64,000 nucleotides of DNA from Sphingomonas bisphenolicum (GTDB lineage: Bacteria > Pseudomonadota > Alphaproteobacteria > Sphingomonadales > Sphingomonadaceae). The DNA is taken from assembly GCF_024349785.1 (NCBI RefSeq), contig NZ_AP018817.1, forward strand, positions 124,001 to 188,000, in the 5' to 3' direction. The translations under genes and the position numbers were made by a program. Shown here piece after piece: positions 1 through 8,684 of the stretch (position 1 is the first letter of the stretch; every line of letters starts with the position of its first letter). The notes under the pieces are model-generated. The model did not search any database. It was not told the DNA's origin and saw only the letters and a program-made list of their open reading frames with translations.

Positions 1-90
1 TTTCAACGCCGCGCGGCTTTTCTCGCTCTCGAAACCCTCTACGCCGACCGATAGATAGAGCGCCTCCCCGATGATGGAGGCGCAGGAATC
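1..90. other. Left-edge remnant and hairpin before the first gene
   Basis: Two plus-strand frames read through the edge and stop at 52-54 and 56-58. Either could be the last codons of an upstream gene, and codon use does not decide between them. A perfect 8-bp inverted repeat (60-67 and 76-83, GCGCCTCC/GGAGGCGC) follows. Its right arm contains the GGAGG that serves as ribosome binding site for the gene at 91, so the hairpin could hide that site. Confidence 0.3.
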
Positions 91-360
91 ATGGTCGATT
101 GGCATCCCCGCCCCGCCGCGCAGATCGGCCTGCGGTTGCTGGGCCTCGCGCTGATCGCCAGCCTTGCGTTGCAGGGCGCGGCACTGCGCGCGCTTATCCG
201 GCAATCCGATCTTGTCACGCCGGTGCAATTGCTGCTGGCCGCCACCTGCTTCGCCAGCGCAAGCCTGGGCGCGGCATTGCTGCTGCTGGGGCCGGACCTG
301 TGGAAGCCGGTCGCGATCTCGCCGCGATGGCATGGTCACGCGGCCGATGCGCGAAAATAG
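91..360 (+). CDS. small hypothetical membrane protein
   Basis: This is an 89-residue protein that I do not recognise as a named family. Residues 12-36 and 43-67 are strongly hydrophobic (for example LRLLGLALIASLALQGAAL), which suggests two membrane helices with a short charged link and a hydrophilic tail ending in ARK. The ATG at 91 has a clear GGAGG at 76-80. The next gene converges on it, so it stands alone or ends an operon that begins outside the window. A membrane location is well supported; no function can be assigned. Confidence 0.5.
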   Translation: MVDWHPRPAAQIGLRLLGLALIASLALQGAALRALIRQSDLVTPVQLLLAATCFASASLGAALLLLGPDLWKPVAISPRWHGHAADARK

Positions 361-380
361 AAGCGATGGGGAAAAATCGC

Positions 381-426
381 CCCGGACGGCCGAAGATGCG
401 TGCAGTTCATCAGAGGGCCGTCCGGG
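381..426. terminator. 11-bp inverted repeat between convergent genes
   Basis: CCCGGACGGCC (381-391) pairs perfectly with GGCCGTCCGGG (416-426) around a 24-nt loop. It lies in the 223-nt gap between two convergent genes, so a bidirectional terminator is the simplest reading. There is no T-run on either side, so factor-independent termination is not assured. Confidence 0.4.
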
Positions 427-583
427 ATCGCAACATCGTCCGACTTTGGAGAGGTCATGACAACGTTGTCCCGACGCTCTAGTGGATTCGCGCAAGCGAC
501 GCAACCAGCTTTGATCGGTAAAAATGGAAAGGGCGCGGCCATGCTGCGACGACCGCGCCGCGGCAGGCGTCATTGCTCGGAGA

Positions 584-1441
584 TCAGCCCGCGTACAGGT
601 TGGTCGGCAGGCCGCGCACGCCGCTCTCCACCTCGAAGAAACCGCCATCATATTCGGTCGGATCATCGAGGCCCACCGTCGCCGAACTGACGAACATGCG
701 ATCGAGATTCGGCCCTGCGAAGGTGATGTTGGTCACCTGCCGCGCCGGCATTTCAATGATGCGGTCCAGCCTGCCTTCGGGCGTGAATCGGCTGATCCGG
801 CTGCCACCCCAATGGGCGACCCAGATATGACCGTCCGCATCCACGGTCATGCCGTCGGGATAGCCATCCTCCTCGCCAAACCGGATGAACGGCTCCCGCC
901 CGGTCGCGCCATCCTCGGTCCGGCGGAAGCGGTACATCTGCTTTTTCGCAGTATCGCTGTGATAGAGCCACTGGCCGCAAGGCGAGAAACAGGGACCGTT
1001 GGGCACGCGATAGTCGCTGTCCACCACGGTCCAGCTACGATCGGGCGCGAGGCGATAGAGCGCGCCGCGGTCATGCTCTTCGGCCATGTCCATCGTGCCG
1101 CACCAGATGGCGCCCTGTCCATCCGCCTTGCCATCGTTCATCCGGTTGCCGGGGAAATGCGGCTCCGGATCGCCGAAGGGGGTGATGGTCAGGGGATCGA
1201 GGCTGATGTCGGCAAAACCGCTCTGAAAGCCGCCGATGAAGCCGCCCGCCCCGCGCTCCGCCACCCAGCCCAGCGGCTCGGGCATGGCGAAGCGTTCGAC
1301 CGCCCCGCTCTCCAGTGACAGCCGGTTGAGCGCGGGGGCAAGGATATCGACCCAGTAGACCGCGTTGCCGCGCGCCGACCAGAGCGTCCCCTCCCCCAGC
1401 GTGTCCGCGACGCCGCGGTCGATCAGCCGCCATTCCGGCAT
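584..1441 (-). CDS. SMP-30/gluconolactonase family, probable L-arabinolactonase
   Basis: This 285-residue protein belongs to the SMP-30/LRE beta-propeller lactonases. The metal ligands expected for the family are visible: Glu17 in EGTLW, Asn148 in VPNGPCFSP and Asp196 in YPDGMTVD, plus the substrate-site NDGK at 102-105. The family hydrolyses sugar lactones in the cytoplasm. Placed beside a sugar 1-dehydrogenase, arabinan hydrolases and an AraD1-type protein, the likely step is L-arabinono-lactone to L-arabinonate. Its ATG overlaps the stop of the upstream mutarotase gene (TGATG), so the two are translationally coupled. Exact sugar specificity cannot be read from sequence. Confidence 0.85.
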   Translation of the reverse strand: MPEWRLIDRGVADTLGEGTLWSARGNAVYWVDILAPALNRLSLESGAVERFAMPEPLGWVAERGAGGFIGGFQSGFADISLDPLTITPFGDPEPHFPGNRMNDGKADGQGAIWCGTMDMAEEHDRGALYRLAPDRSWTVVDSDYRVPNGPCFSPCGQWLYHSDTAKKQMYRFRRTEDGATGREPFIRFGEEDGYPDGMTVDADGHIWVAHWGGSRISRFTPEGRLDRIIEMPARQVTNITFAGPNLDRMFVSSATVGLDDPTEYDGGFFEVESGVRGLPTNLYAG

Positions 1442-2601
1442 CAGCGGGCCACCGACAGGCGATAGACCATTTCATGATGGTAGGGCTTGCCGGGATCGAC
1501 GCGGGCCGAAATGAAGTTCGGCTTGTTGGGCGCGTCAGGGAATTTCTGCGGCTCCAGCGCGATGCCGTCGCCCATGCGATAGACATGGCTGCCCTTGCCG
1601 ATGAAGGTGCCGTCGAGGAAATTGCCGGTATAGAATTGCACGCCCGGTTCGGTCGTCAGCACTTCCAGCACGCGGCCCGACACCGGATCTTCCAGCCGCG
1701 CGGCCAGTTCCGGCGTCCTGGTCGCGCCCTTGTCCAGCGCCCAATTATGGTCATAGCCACGGCCGGCGATGACCTGCGCATCGCGGCCATCGCGCAGCCC
1801 GTCCGCCACGCGGCGAGCGCTGCGGAAATCGAACACGCCGCCCTCGACCGGCTTCAGCTCGCCGGTGGGGATGAGGTTCGCGTCGACCGGCGTATAGGCC
1901 TTGGCCGGGATCGTCAGCATATGGCCCATCGCGCCGTCAGGCGAGCCTTCGCCCTGCAAATTGAAAATGGCGTGGTTGGTCATGTTGACGATGGTCGGCT
2001 TGTCGGTCTTCGCGTCGAAAACGATGCCGAGGTTGCCGCTTTCGTCCAGCGTATAAGTGACGGTCACGTCCAGCTTGCCGGGATAGCCCGAATCGCCGTC
2101 CGGGCTGGTCAGCCCCAGCACCAGGCTCGCCTTGGGGCCGCTCTTCAGGGACATGACCTTCCACACCTGCTTGTCGAAGCCCTTGCCGCCGCCGTGCAGC
2201 GTGTTGACCTTGTCATTGAGCGGCAACTGATAGGGTTTGCCGTCGAGGCTGAATTGGCCGCCCGCGATCCGATTGGCATAGCGGCCCACCGTCACCCCGA
2301 AATAATTGGGGAAGTCGACATAGGATTTGAGGTCATCGTAGCCGAGCAGCACGTCGGCGACTTTGCCGTCCTTGCCGGGGCCGGACAGCGACTGGAGCGT
2401 CGCGCCATAGGTCAGGACAGTGGCAGAGACGCCCGCGCCATTCTTCAGCGTGATCGCTTCGACCGCCGCGCCGTTGGCGGTGCCGGCCGGCGCGCGGCTG
2501 GCGTCGGCGGCGAGTGCCGTGCCGCTTGCGAGCGTGAGCGCCAGCGCATACAGACCGACAGCGGGTGACAACGCTGTTTTCAAATCGACGACCTTTCGCA
2601 T
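1441..2601 (-). CDS. galM: periplasmic aldose 1-epimerase (mutarotase)
   Basis: This is a galactose-mutarotase-like protein of 386 residues with a Sec signal peptide (hydrophobic core ending TALA-AD near residue 31), so it acts in the periplasm. Family motifs are present in order: TLHGGGKGFD, the catalytic His in NMTNHAIFNLQ, and the catalytic Glu in ALEPQKFPD near the C-terminus. It interconverts sugar anomers released by the arabinan hydrolases before uptake. I chose the ATG at 2601 over an upstream extension because GGGAGGAAG precedes it directly and the signal peptide starts there. It is transcribed divergently from the symporter gene, with a probable regulator site between them. Confidence 0.88.
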   Translation of the reverse strand: MRKVVDLKTALSPAVGLYALALTLASGTALAADASRAPAGTANGAAVEAITLKNGAGVSATVLTYGATLQSLSGPGKDGKVADVLLGYDDLKSYVDFPNYFGVTVGRYANRIAGGQFSLDGKPYQLPLNDKVNTLHGGGKGFDKQVWKVMSLKSGPKASLVLGLTSPDGDSGYPGKLDVTVTYTLDESGNLGIVFDAKTDKPTIVNMTNHAIFNLQGEGSPDGAMGHMLTIPAKAYTPVDANLIPTGELKPVEGGVFDFRSARRVADGLRDGRDAQVIAGRGYDHNWALDKGATRTPELAARLEDPVSGRVLEVLTTEPGVQFYTGNFLDGTFIGKGSHVYRMGDGIALEPQKFPDAPNKPNFISARVDPGKPYHHEMVYRLSVAR

Positions 2602-2646
2602 GGACTTCCTCCCAGTAGCTGCGCCCATTGACGGGCGGTTGAGGGA

Positions 2647-2665
2647 GATATACTCCGACAAAATA
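2647..2665 (-). promoter_or_regulatory. putative arabinose-regulon operator, site A
   Basis: Read on the minus strand this is TTTTGTCGGAGTAT. The core TGTCGGAGTA (2660-2651) is identical to site B upstream of the GntR gene and nearly identical to sites near 9721, 11360 and 11372. It lies in the divergent gap between the mutarotase and symporter genes, where one bound repressor could control both. The assignment to the GntR regulator is inference. Confidence 0.6.
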
Positions 2666-2723
2666 AGCGGGCGCAACCCTTGATCGGGCGGCCCGCTGCT
2701 GGAACTGCAGTGGAGAAGGATGA

Positions 2724-4034
2724 ATGGCAGGACCGATCTCATCAGGCGCGGGCGTAACCGCGACGCACAATCCCGGCACGCGCTACGGCCCGGCGCTGGC
2801 GTTGCTGGCCAGCCTCTTCTTCATGTGGGGCTTCATTACCGTCATCAACAACACGCTGCTGCCGCATCTGCGCAGCGTGTTCGAGCTGAGCTACACCCAG
2901 ACGACCTTGATCGAATCGGTCTGGTTCATCGCTTATTTCGTGGCGTCGATCCCATCGGCCAAGCTGATCGAACGGGTCGGTTACCAGAAGTCGCTGGTCA
3001 TCGGCCTGCTCATCATGGCGGCCGGCGCGCTGGGCATGACCGTCGCGGCGTCGATCCCCTCCTATGGCGTGACTTTGGTCATGCTGTTCGTGATCGCCAG
3101 CGGGATCACCCTGCTGCAGGTCGCGGCCAACCCCTATGTCGCGATCGTCGGCAAGCCCGAAACCGCCTCGTCGCGGCTCAATCTGGTGCAGGCGATGAAC
3201 TCGGCCGGCACGATGCTGGCGCCGCTGTTCGGCGCCTATCTGATCCTGGGCCGGTCCAAGGGCGGCACGGCGCAGGGCGATGTCGTCCTGACCCAGGCCG
3301 AACGGCTGGCCGACGCCCAGTCCGTGATCCTGCCCTATGTGATCGTCGCGGCCGTGCTGGCGGTGCTGGCCATCGTCATCGCCCGCTTTCCCTTGCCCGC
3401 CATGGGCAATGCGACACAGCGCCACAACAAGGAAGAGCGCAAGAAGCATTCACTCTGGAACCACCGCAACCTGGTGTTCGGCATCCCGGCGATCTTCATC
3501 TATCTGATCGCCGAAATCGGCGTCGCCAACCTGTTCGTCAACTTCGTCAGCCAGCCCGACATCGCCAACCTGACCCATGAGCAGGCGGGCCGTTATCTCA
3601 CCTTCCTGTGGGGCGGCATGATGGTGGGCCGGTTCGCGGGTTCCGCGATCATGCAGAAGTTCGACGCGGGCCATGTCCTCGCCGCCTTCTCGGTCGGCGC
3701 CTTCGTCGTGATGCTGGTCACCGTCTTCACCACCGGCCCGGTCGCCATGTGGTCGCTGATCCTGGTCGGCCTGTTCCATTCGATCATGTTCCCGACCATC
3801 TTCACGCTCGGCATCAAGGGACTCGGCCCGCTGACCGAAGAAGGTTCGGGCCTGCTCATCATGGCGATCGCCGGCGGCGCGCTGGTGGTGGTGCAGGGTT
3901 GGCTGGCGGATCATTACGGCCTGCAGACCAGCTTTCTGCTCACCGCGATCTGCGAGCTCTACATCCTCTTCTATGCGCTGTGGGGATCGAAGACGACCAA
4001 TGCGCTGCCGGACCAACAGGTCGCGGCGGAATAA
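2724..4034 (+). CDS. FucP-family sugar:H+ symporter (MFS)
   Basis: This 436-residue inner-membrane transporter has about 12 hydrophobic segments and FucP/GluP-type signatures: FFMWGFITVINN in helix 1, AANPYVAIVG, and SSRLNLVQAMNSAGTMLAP. FucP-family members import fucose, galactose, glucose or arabinose with protons. From its neighbours the likely cargo is L-arabinose or a related sugar released in the periplasm. The ATG at 2724 follows GGAGAAGG (2712-2719); an out-of-frame ATG at 2720 is not used. A strong bidirectional terminator follows the stop. The exact substrate is unproven. Confidence 0.88.
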   Translation: MAGPISSGAGVTATHNPGTRYGPALALLASLFFMWGFITVINNTLLPHLRSVFELSYTQTTLIESVWFIAYFVASIPSAKLIERVGYQKSLVIGLLIMAAGALGMTVAASIPSYGVTLVMLFVIASGITLLQVAANPYVAIVGKPETASSRLNLVQAMNSAGTMLAPLFGAYLILGRSKGGTAQGDVVLTQAERLADAQSVILPYVIVAAVLAVLAIVIARFPLPAMGNATQRHNKEERKKHSLWNHRNLVFGIPAIFIYLIAEIGVANLFVNFVSQPDIANLTHEQAGRYLTFLWGGMMVGRFAGSAIMQKFDAGHVLAAFSVGAFVVMLVTVFTTGPVAMWSLILVGLFHSIMFPTIFTLGIKGLGPLTEEGSGLLIMAIAGGALVVVQGWLADHYGLQTSFLLTAICELYILFYALWGSKTTNALPDQQVAAE

Positions 4035-4060
4035 GGCCAAGGGCAAGCCCTTCGGACGGC

Positions 4061-4098
4061 AAAAAAGGCCGGAGCGGCATATCCGCTCCGGCCTTTTT
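4061..4098. terminator. bidirectional rho-independent terminator
   Basis: A long GC-rich stem (AAAAAGGCCGGAGCGG against CCGCTCCGGCCTTTTT, loop CATAT at 4078-4082) is flanked by A-run and T-run on opposite sides. It can therefore stop both the symporter gene (plus) and the GntR gene (minus), which converge here. Confidence 0.9.
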
Positions 4099-4119
4099 AT
4101 TTAGGCAAACCTCTTTTTT

Positions 4120-4884
4120 TCAGCGCTCCATCGCGCTCGCCGTATCCTCCAGCGCCAGATCGACCAGCACCCCCATCGCCTCCGCCGCGGCCGCGGGATC
4201 GCCCGCGGCGATCGCGTCATAGACGCGGACATGGTCGGGAATCGGGTTACGCGGCAAAGCGCGGGCGCGCTGCTTATATTGCGTCGTCCAATTCACCGCC
4301 GCGCCGATGCTGGCGGTCAGCACCAGCAGCGCGTCGTTGCGCGTTGCGTGCAGGATCGCATTGTGGAAATCGCGGTCAGCCGCCCGCCCCGCCTCGGTCG
4401 CCAGCGTGTGGCGGCGCATCGCGGCAAGCGCGTCCTTCATGATCCGCAGATCCTCCTTGTCACGGCGCTGCGCCGCCAGCCGCGCGGCGGCCGGCTCGAC
4501 GATGGCGCGCAGTTCGAACAGGTCGCGCACGAACTGGATGTCCGGCTCGCCGGCAAAGGCCCAGGCCAGCACTTCGGGGTCGAGCAGGTTCCAGCGGTTG
4601 CGCGGCAGGACACGGGTGCCCGCCTTGGGCCGGCTTTCGACCAGCCCCTTGGCGGTCAGCACCTGAATCGCTTCGCGATAGGCGCTGCGCGACACTTCCA
4701 GTTCCTCGGCGAAGGCAACTTCGCCCGACAGCACGTCGCCCGGCTGATATTGGCCGGACAAGATCGCCATGCCCAGCTTGTGCGCGATCGCGCCGTGCAG
4801 CCGCCGTCCCGGACCCCGAACCGCCTTGGCTCCGCCGCCATTTTCCGTCTCATCACTGTGCAAAGACGGATTTTCCTTCACCAT
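4120..4884 (-). CDS. GntR/FadR-subfamily transcriptional regulator of the arabinose locus
   Basis: This 254-residue protein has an N-terminal GntR winged helix (residues ~30-95: LGMAILSGQYQPGDVLSGE, SRSAYREAIQVLTAKGLVES) and a C-terminal FCD ligand domain with metal-site residues in ADRDFHNAILHATRN. FadR-type regulators usually bind GT-N3-AC-like palindromes and are released by a sugar acid or similar effector. The ATG at 4884 is preferred over a GTG at 4917 because GAGAGGAGCGG lies just before it. The protein probably binds the five GTCGGA sites found across 2.6-11.4 kb, including one in its own promoter (autoregulation). Effector and sign of control are unknown. Confidence 0.88.
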   Translation of the reverse strand: MVKENPSLHSDETENGGGAKAVRGPGRRLHGAIAHKLGMAILSGQYQPGDVLSGEVAFAEELEVSRSAYREAIQVLTAKGLVESRPKAGTRVLPRNRWNLLDPEVLAWAFAGEPDIQFVRDLFELRAIVEPAAARLAAQRRDKEDLRIMKDALAAMRRHTLATEAGRAADRDFHNAILHATRNDALLVLTASIGAAVNWTTQYKQRARALPRNPIPDHVRVYDAIAAGDPAAAAEAMGVLVDLALEDTASAMER

Positions 4885-4961
4885 TTCCGCTCCTCTCGCC
4901 TTTCCCCAATCAGGCACATCCGTCCCTATAATACAAGCATTGCCATTACCATCATCCTGTA

Positions 4962-4978
4962 ATATGTCGGAGTAATTA
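4962..4978 (+). promoter_or_regulatory. putative arabinose-regulon operator, site B
   Basis: ATATGTCGGAGTAATT lies in the 203-bp divergent gap between the GntR regulator gene and the AraD1-type gene. The core (4965-4974) is identical to site A. The position suggests autoregulation together with control of the catabolic genes to the right. Confidence 0.6.
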
Positions 4979-5087
4979 TTAGATTCACCGCCGCCGCCTC
5001 GTTCGACAGGACGATGTTCAGGCGCGCGGCAAGAGGCTTGTGATTTGGATTGAGCGCCGTTTCCAGGCGCGCGGGAGGAGAGTTTTC

Positions 5088-6080
5088 ATGACATTGCGCC
5101 TGTTGCAGCATCGTTCGGACAATGGCGAGCGGACGGTCATCGCCGCGCAGGGCGACGCTGCTTATGTCGTGCCGGGCTTTGCCACGATCCGCGCGCTGGC
5201 GCTCCATGCGATCGCGCAGAAGATCAGCCTCGCCGCCGCGGTCGAGGCTGCCGGCCGGGGTGCCGCCGTCGATATCGCCGCCGAATTCGAAGCGAACCGC
5301 CTGCTCGCCCCCATCGATCATGACGATGGTGCGCATGTGCAACTGACCGGCACCGGCCTCACCCATCTCGGTTCCGCCGAAGGCCGCGACAAGATGCACC
5401 GCGAAGCCGCCGCCGCCGAAAAGCAGACCGATTCGATGCGCATGTTCCTGGAAGGCCTGGAAGGCGGCAAGCCCGCCCCCGGCGTCGCGGGCCAGCAGCC
5501 CGAATGGTTCTACAAGGGCGACGGGTCGCAGCTCGTTGGTCCTACCGATCCGCTGGTCATGCCCGCCTTCGCCCAGGATGGCGGCGAGGAGCCGGAAATC
5601 GCCGGCGTCTACATCATCGGCGAAGACGGCACCCCCTATCGCCTCGGCCTCGCGCTCGCCAACGAGTTCAGCGACCATGTGACCGAGCGTCATAACTATC
5701 TGTGGCTCGCCCACTCCAAGCTGCGCCAGGCCGCGCTCGGCCCGGAACTGCTGGTCGGCACCCCGCCGGACCATATCGAAGGGTCGAGCCGCATCCTGCG
5801 CGATGGCGAAGTGATCTGGGAAAAGCCGTTCCTGTCGGGCGAAGGCAATATGTCGCACAGTTTCGCCAATCTGGAACATCATCATTTCAAATATGACCTG
5901 TTCCGCCGCGCGGGCGATGTGCATGTCCATTTCTTCGGCACGGCGACCCTGTCGTTCAGCGACGGCATCGTACCGCAGGAAGGCGATGTGTTCGAAATCC
6001 TCGCTGCCCCCTTCACCCTGCCGGTGCGCAACCCGCTGAAGCGCGCCGCGCCCGTTCAGGTCGCCGTCCAGCAGCTCTGA
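5088..6080 (+). CDS. AraD1-type fumarylacetoacetate hydrolase (FAH) family protein
   Basis: This 330-residue cytoplasmic enzyme has the C-terminal FAH fold. The expected divalent-metal ligands are visible as Glu168/Glu170 in EEPEIAGVYIIG and Asp196 in LANEFSDH. It resembles the AraD1/GguC group found in L-arabinose and galacturonate loci, where it is thought to act on 2-keto-3-deoxy sugar acids; that reaction is family-based inference. I start it at the ATG at 5088, which has GGGAGGAG upstream, not at the longer frame from 5040. It begins a plus-strand run continuing into the dehydrogenase and GH genes, and is divergent from the regulator. Confidence 0.8.
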   Translation: MTLRLLQHRSDNGERTVIAAQGDAAYVVPGFATIRALALHAIAQKISLAAAVEAAGRGAAVDIAAEFEANRLLAPIDHDDGAHVQLTGTGLTHLGSAEGRDKMHREAAAAEKQTDSMRMFLEGLEGGKPAPGVAGQQPEWFYKGDGSQLVGPTDPLVMPAFAQDGGEEPEIAGVYIIGEDGTPYRLGLALANEFSDHVTERHNYLWLAHSKLRQAALGPELLVGTPPDHIEGSSRILRDGEVIWEKPFLSGEGNMSHSFANLEHHHFKYDLFRRAGDVHVHFFGTATLSFSDGIVPQEGDVFEILAAPFTLPVRNPLKRAAPVQVAVQQL

Positions 6081-6090
6081 ACCCATCGAC

Positions 6091-7017
6091 ATGGACCCGA
6101 TCCGTATCGCGATCGTGGGCATAGGCAAGATCGCGCGCGATCAGCATGTGCCCGCGATCCGGGGCAACAGCGCCTTCAGCCTGGCCGCCACCGTCAGCCC
6201 GCACGACGCGGGCCTCGATGGCGTGCCGCATCATGCCAGCCTGGACGATCTGCTGGCGCAGGGGCCGGCGGTGGACGCGATCGCGCTCTGTACGCCGCCC
6301 CAGGTCCGCTACGATCTGGCGACGCAGGCGCTGACGAAGGGCGTCCACCTCTTCCTGGAAAAGCCGCCCGGCGCGACTCTGGCAGAGGTGGAGGCGCTCA
6401 AGGTCCAGGCCGACAAGGTCGGCGTCAGCCTGTTCGCCGCCTGGCACAGCCGCTTCGCCGCCGGGGTCGCCCCGGCACGCGCCTGGCTGGCCGAGCGCAA
6501 GATCGAGAAGGTATCGATCGTCTGGCGCGAGGATGTCCGCGTCTGGCATCCGGGCCAGGCCTGGATCTGGCAGCCCGGCGGCCTCGGCGTCTTCGATCCC
6601 GGCATCAACGCGCTATCGATCGTCACCCATATCTTGCCGCGTCCCTTCTTCCTGAAGGACGCGACGCTGGTGCTGCCGGAAAATCGCGCCGCGCCGATCG
6701 CCGCGGACCTCAGCTTTCGCGATACCGCGGGCGCGGCGATCCATATGGATCTCGACTGGCGTCAGACCGGCCCGCAAAGCTGGGACATCGTCGTAGACAC
6801 CGACGCGGGTGCGCTCAAACTCGCCCATGGCGGTGCGGTACTGACCCTGCCCAGCGGCACCGAACATGGCGAGGATGTCGAATATGCCGGCCTCTACGCC
6901 CGTTTCGCCACGCTGATCCGGGGCGGCCGGTCGGATGTCGACACCAGCCCGCTGCGGCTGGTCGCCGACGCCTTCCTGCGCGGCACCCGCCAGACCACGC
7001 AAGCATTTCACGACTGA
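6091..7017 (+). CDS. Gfo/Idh/MocA sugar 1-dehydrogenase (L-arabinose/D-galactose type)
   Basis: This 308-residue NAD(P)-dependent oxidoreductase has the Rossmann motif IVGIGKIARDQH at residues 8-19 and the family EKP motif in HLFLEKPPGATLAEVE. The C-terminal half is the substrate-binding alpha/beta domain. It most resembles D-galactose/L-arabinose 1-dehydrogenases, which make the aldonolactone that the SMP-30 protein at 584-1441 would open. It starts 10 nt after the AraD1-type stop, so the two are likely one operon. L-arabinose as substrate is inferred from the surrounding arabinan hydrolases. Confidence 0.85.
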   Translation: MDPIRIAIVGIGKIARDQHVPAIRGNSAFSLAATVSPHDAGLDGVPHHASLDDLLAQGPAVDAIALCTPPQVRYDLATQALTKGVHLFLEKPPGATLAEVEALKVQADKVGVSLFAAWHSRFAAGVAPARAWLAERKIEKVSIVWREDVRVWHPGQAWIWQPGGLGVFDPGINALSIVTHILPRPFFLKDATLVLPENRAAPIAADLSFRDTAGAAIHMDLDWRQTGPQSWDIVVDTDAGALKLAHGGAVLTLPSGTEHGEDVEYAGLYARFATLIRGGRSDVDTSPLRLVADAFLRGTRQTTQAFHD

Positions 7018-7038
7018 TATCAACAGGAGAGGACGGAC

Positions 7039-8607
7039 ATGACAAAGACCCTGCGCCGCACCGCCAGCGCGCTGCTGTTCTGCGCCAGCGCCTTGGTTTG
7101 GCAGCCCGCCAGCGCCGACACCGGCGGCAAGCCCACGACCGCTACGATCGACGCCGCCAAGCCCGGCCCGGTCTATGACAGGCGCATCTTCACCCAGTTC
7201 GCCGAACATCTGGGCAACGGCATCTATGGCGGCCTGTGGGTCGGCAACGACAAGTCGATCCCCAACACCAACGGTTTCCGCAACGACGTGATTGCGGCGC
7301 TTAAGAATCTATCGGTTCCCGTCGTGCGCTGGCCCGGCGGCTGCTTCGCCGACGAATATCATTGGCGTGAAGGCATTGGCGGCAAAGCCAAGCGCCCGGT
7401 CAAGATCAACACCCATTGGGGCGGCGTGACCGAACCCAACACCGTGGGCACCCATGAATTTTTCGAACTGATCCGTCAGATCGGCGCGGAAGCCTATGTC
7501 GCGGGCAATGTCGGCAACGGCACGCCGCAGGAAATGGCCGAATGGGTCGAATATATGACCTCGCCCGCCGGCACGCTGGCCGACGAACGCGCCAGGAACG
7601 GCCATAAGGAACCCTGGGCCGTGCCCTATTTCGGCGTAGGCAACGAACTGTGGGGCTGCGGCGGCAACATGCGCGCCGAATATGCCGCCGACGTCACGCG
7701 TCGCTACGCCACCTTCATCAAGGCGCCGAGCGGCACCAAGATATTGAAGATCGCGGCGGGCGCCAATGTCGACGATTACAACTGGACCGAAGTGATGATG
7801 CGGGAAGCCGGCGCGCAGCTCGATGGCGTTTCGCTCCATTATTACACCCTGCCCCAGGGCGGCTGGCCGCCCAAGGCCGATCCGGTCAATTTCGACGAGA
7901 CCCTCTGGGCCGACACCCTGTCCAAGGCCGTGCACATGGATGAACTGATCACCAAGCACACCGCCATCATGGACAAGTACGACCCCGCCAAGCGCATCTT
8001 CCTGGCGGTGGACGAATGGGGCACCTGGTATGCGCAGGACCCCGGCACCCATCCCGGCTTCCTGCGCCAGCAGAACACGATGCGCGACGCGCTAGTGGCG
8101 TCGATCCATCTGGATATCTTCGCGCGTCATGCCGATCGGGTGAAGATGAGCGCGATCGCGCAGATGGTGAACGTCCTCCAGGCGATGATCCTGACCGACG
8201 GCAAGAAGATGGTGCTGACCCCCACCTATCATGTCTTCGAAATGTACAAGCCGTGGCAGGACGCGACGGTGCTGCCGATCGGCATCGACACGCCCTGGTA
8301 TAATAAAGACCAGTTCGTGATGCCGGCCGTCAGCGGCTCTGCGGTGCGTGGCAAGGATGGCAAGGTCCATGTCGGCCTGTCCAACCTCGATCCCAATCAG
8401 GCCAACACGGTCACGGTCAAGCTCGGCGGCCTGAATGCCGCCGGCGTCACCGGCCGTATCCTGACCGCCGGCGCAATGAACGCCCACAACACGTTCGATG
8501 CGCCCGAAACCGTCAAGCCCGTCGCCTTCACCGGCGCGCAGGTCAGCGGCGGCACGCTGACGGTGACGCTGCCGGCCAAATCAGTGGTGGTGCTGGAACT
8601 GCAATAA
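7039..8607 (+). CDS. GH51 alpha-L-arabinofuranosidase, exported
   Basis: This 522-residue enzyme has a Sec signal peptide (cleavage near WQPASA-DT), followed by a GH51 TIM barrel and C-terminal beta domain. The acid/base Glu203 lies in VGNELWG and the nucleophile Glu326 in VDEWGTWY, both as the family requires. It would release terminal L-arabinofuranose from arabinan or arabinoxylan side chains in the periplasm. The ATG follows AGGAGAGG and lies 21 nt after the dehydrogenase stop. A stem-loop after the stop may reduce transcription into the next gene. Confidence 0.93.
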   Translation: MTKTLRRTASALLFCASALVWQPASADTGGKPTTATIDAAKPGPVYDRRIFTQFAEHLGNGIYGGLWVGNDKSIPNTNGFRNDVIAALKNLSVPVVRWPGGCFADEYHWREGIGGKAKRPVKINTHWGGVTEPNTVGTHEFFELIRQIGAEAYVAGNVGNGTPQEMAEWVEYMTSPAGTLADERARNGHKEPWAVPYFGVGNELWGCGGNMRAEYAADVTRRYATFIKAPSGTKILKIAAGANVDDYNWTEVMMREAGAQLDGVSLHYYTLPQGGWPPKADPVNFDETLWADTLSKAVHMDELITKHTAIMDKYDPAKRIFLAVDEWGTWYAQDPGTHPGFLRQQNTMRDALVASIHLDIFARHADRVKMSAIAQMVNVLQAMILTDGKKMVLTPTYHVFEMYKPWQDATVLPIGIDTPWYNKDQFVMPAVSGSAVRGKDGKVHVGLSNLDPNQANTVTVKLGGLNAAGVTGRILTAGAMNAHNTFDAPETVKPVAFTGAQVSGGTLTVTLPAKSVVVLELQ

Positions 8608-8612
8608 CCTGT

Positions 8613-8650
8613 TTGGAGCGGGCGGCGGGTGGAATCATCGCCCGCTCCAA
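8613..8650. terminator. 12-bp stem-loop between GH51 and GH43 genes
   Basis: TTGGAGCGGGCG (8613-8624) pairs perfectly with CGCCCGCTCCAA (8639-8650) around a 14-nt loop. No T-run follows, so it may act as a partial terminator or an mRNA-stabilising hairpin separating the two hydrolase cistrons. Confidence 0.5.
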
Positions 8651-8684
8651 TCCCCTGAATGCGATGATGAATGGAGAGGCCCGC

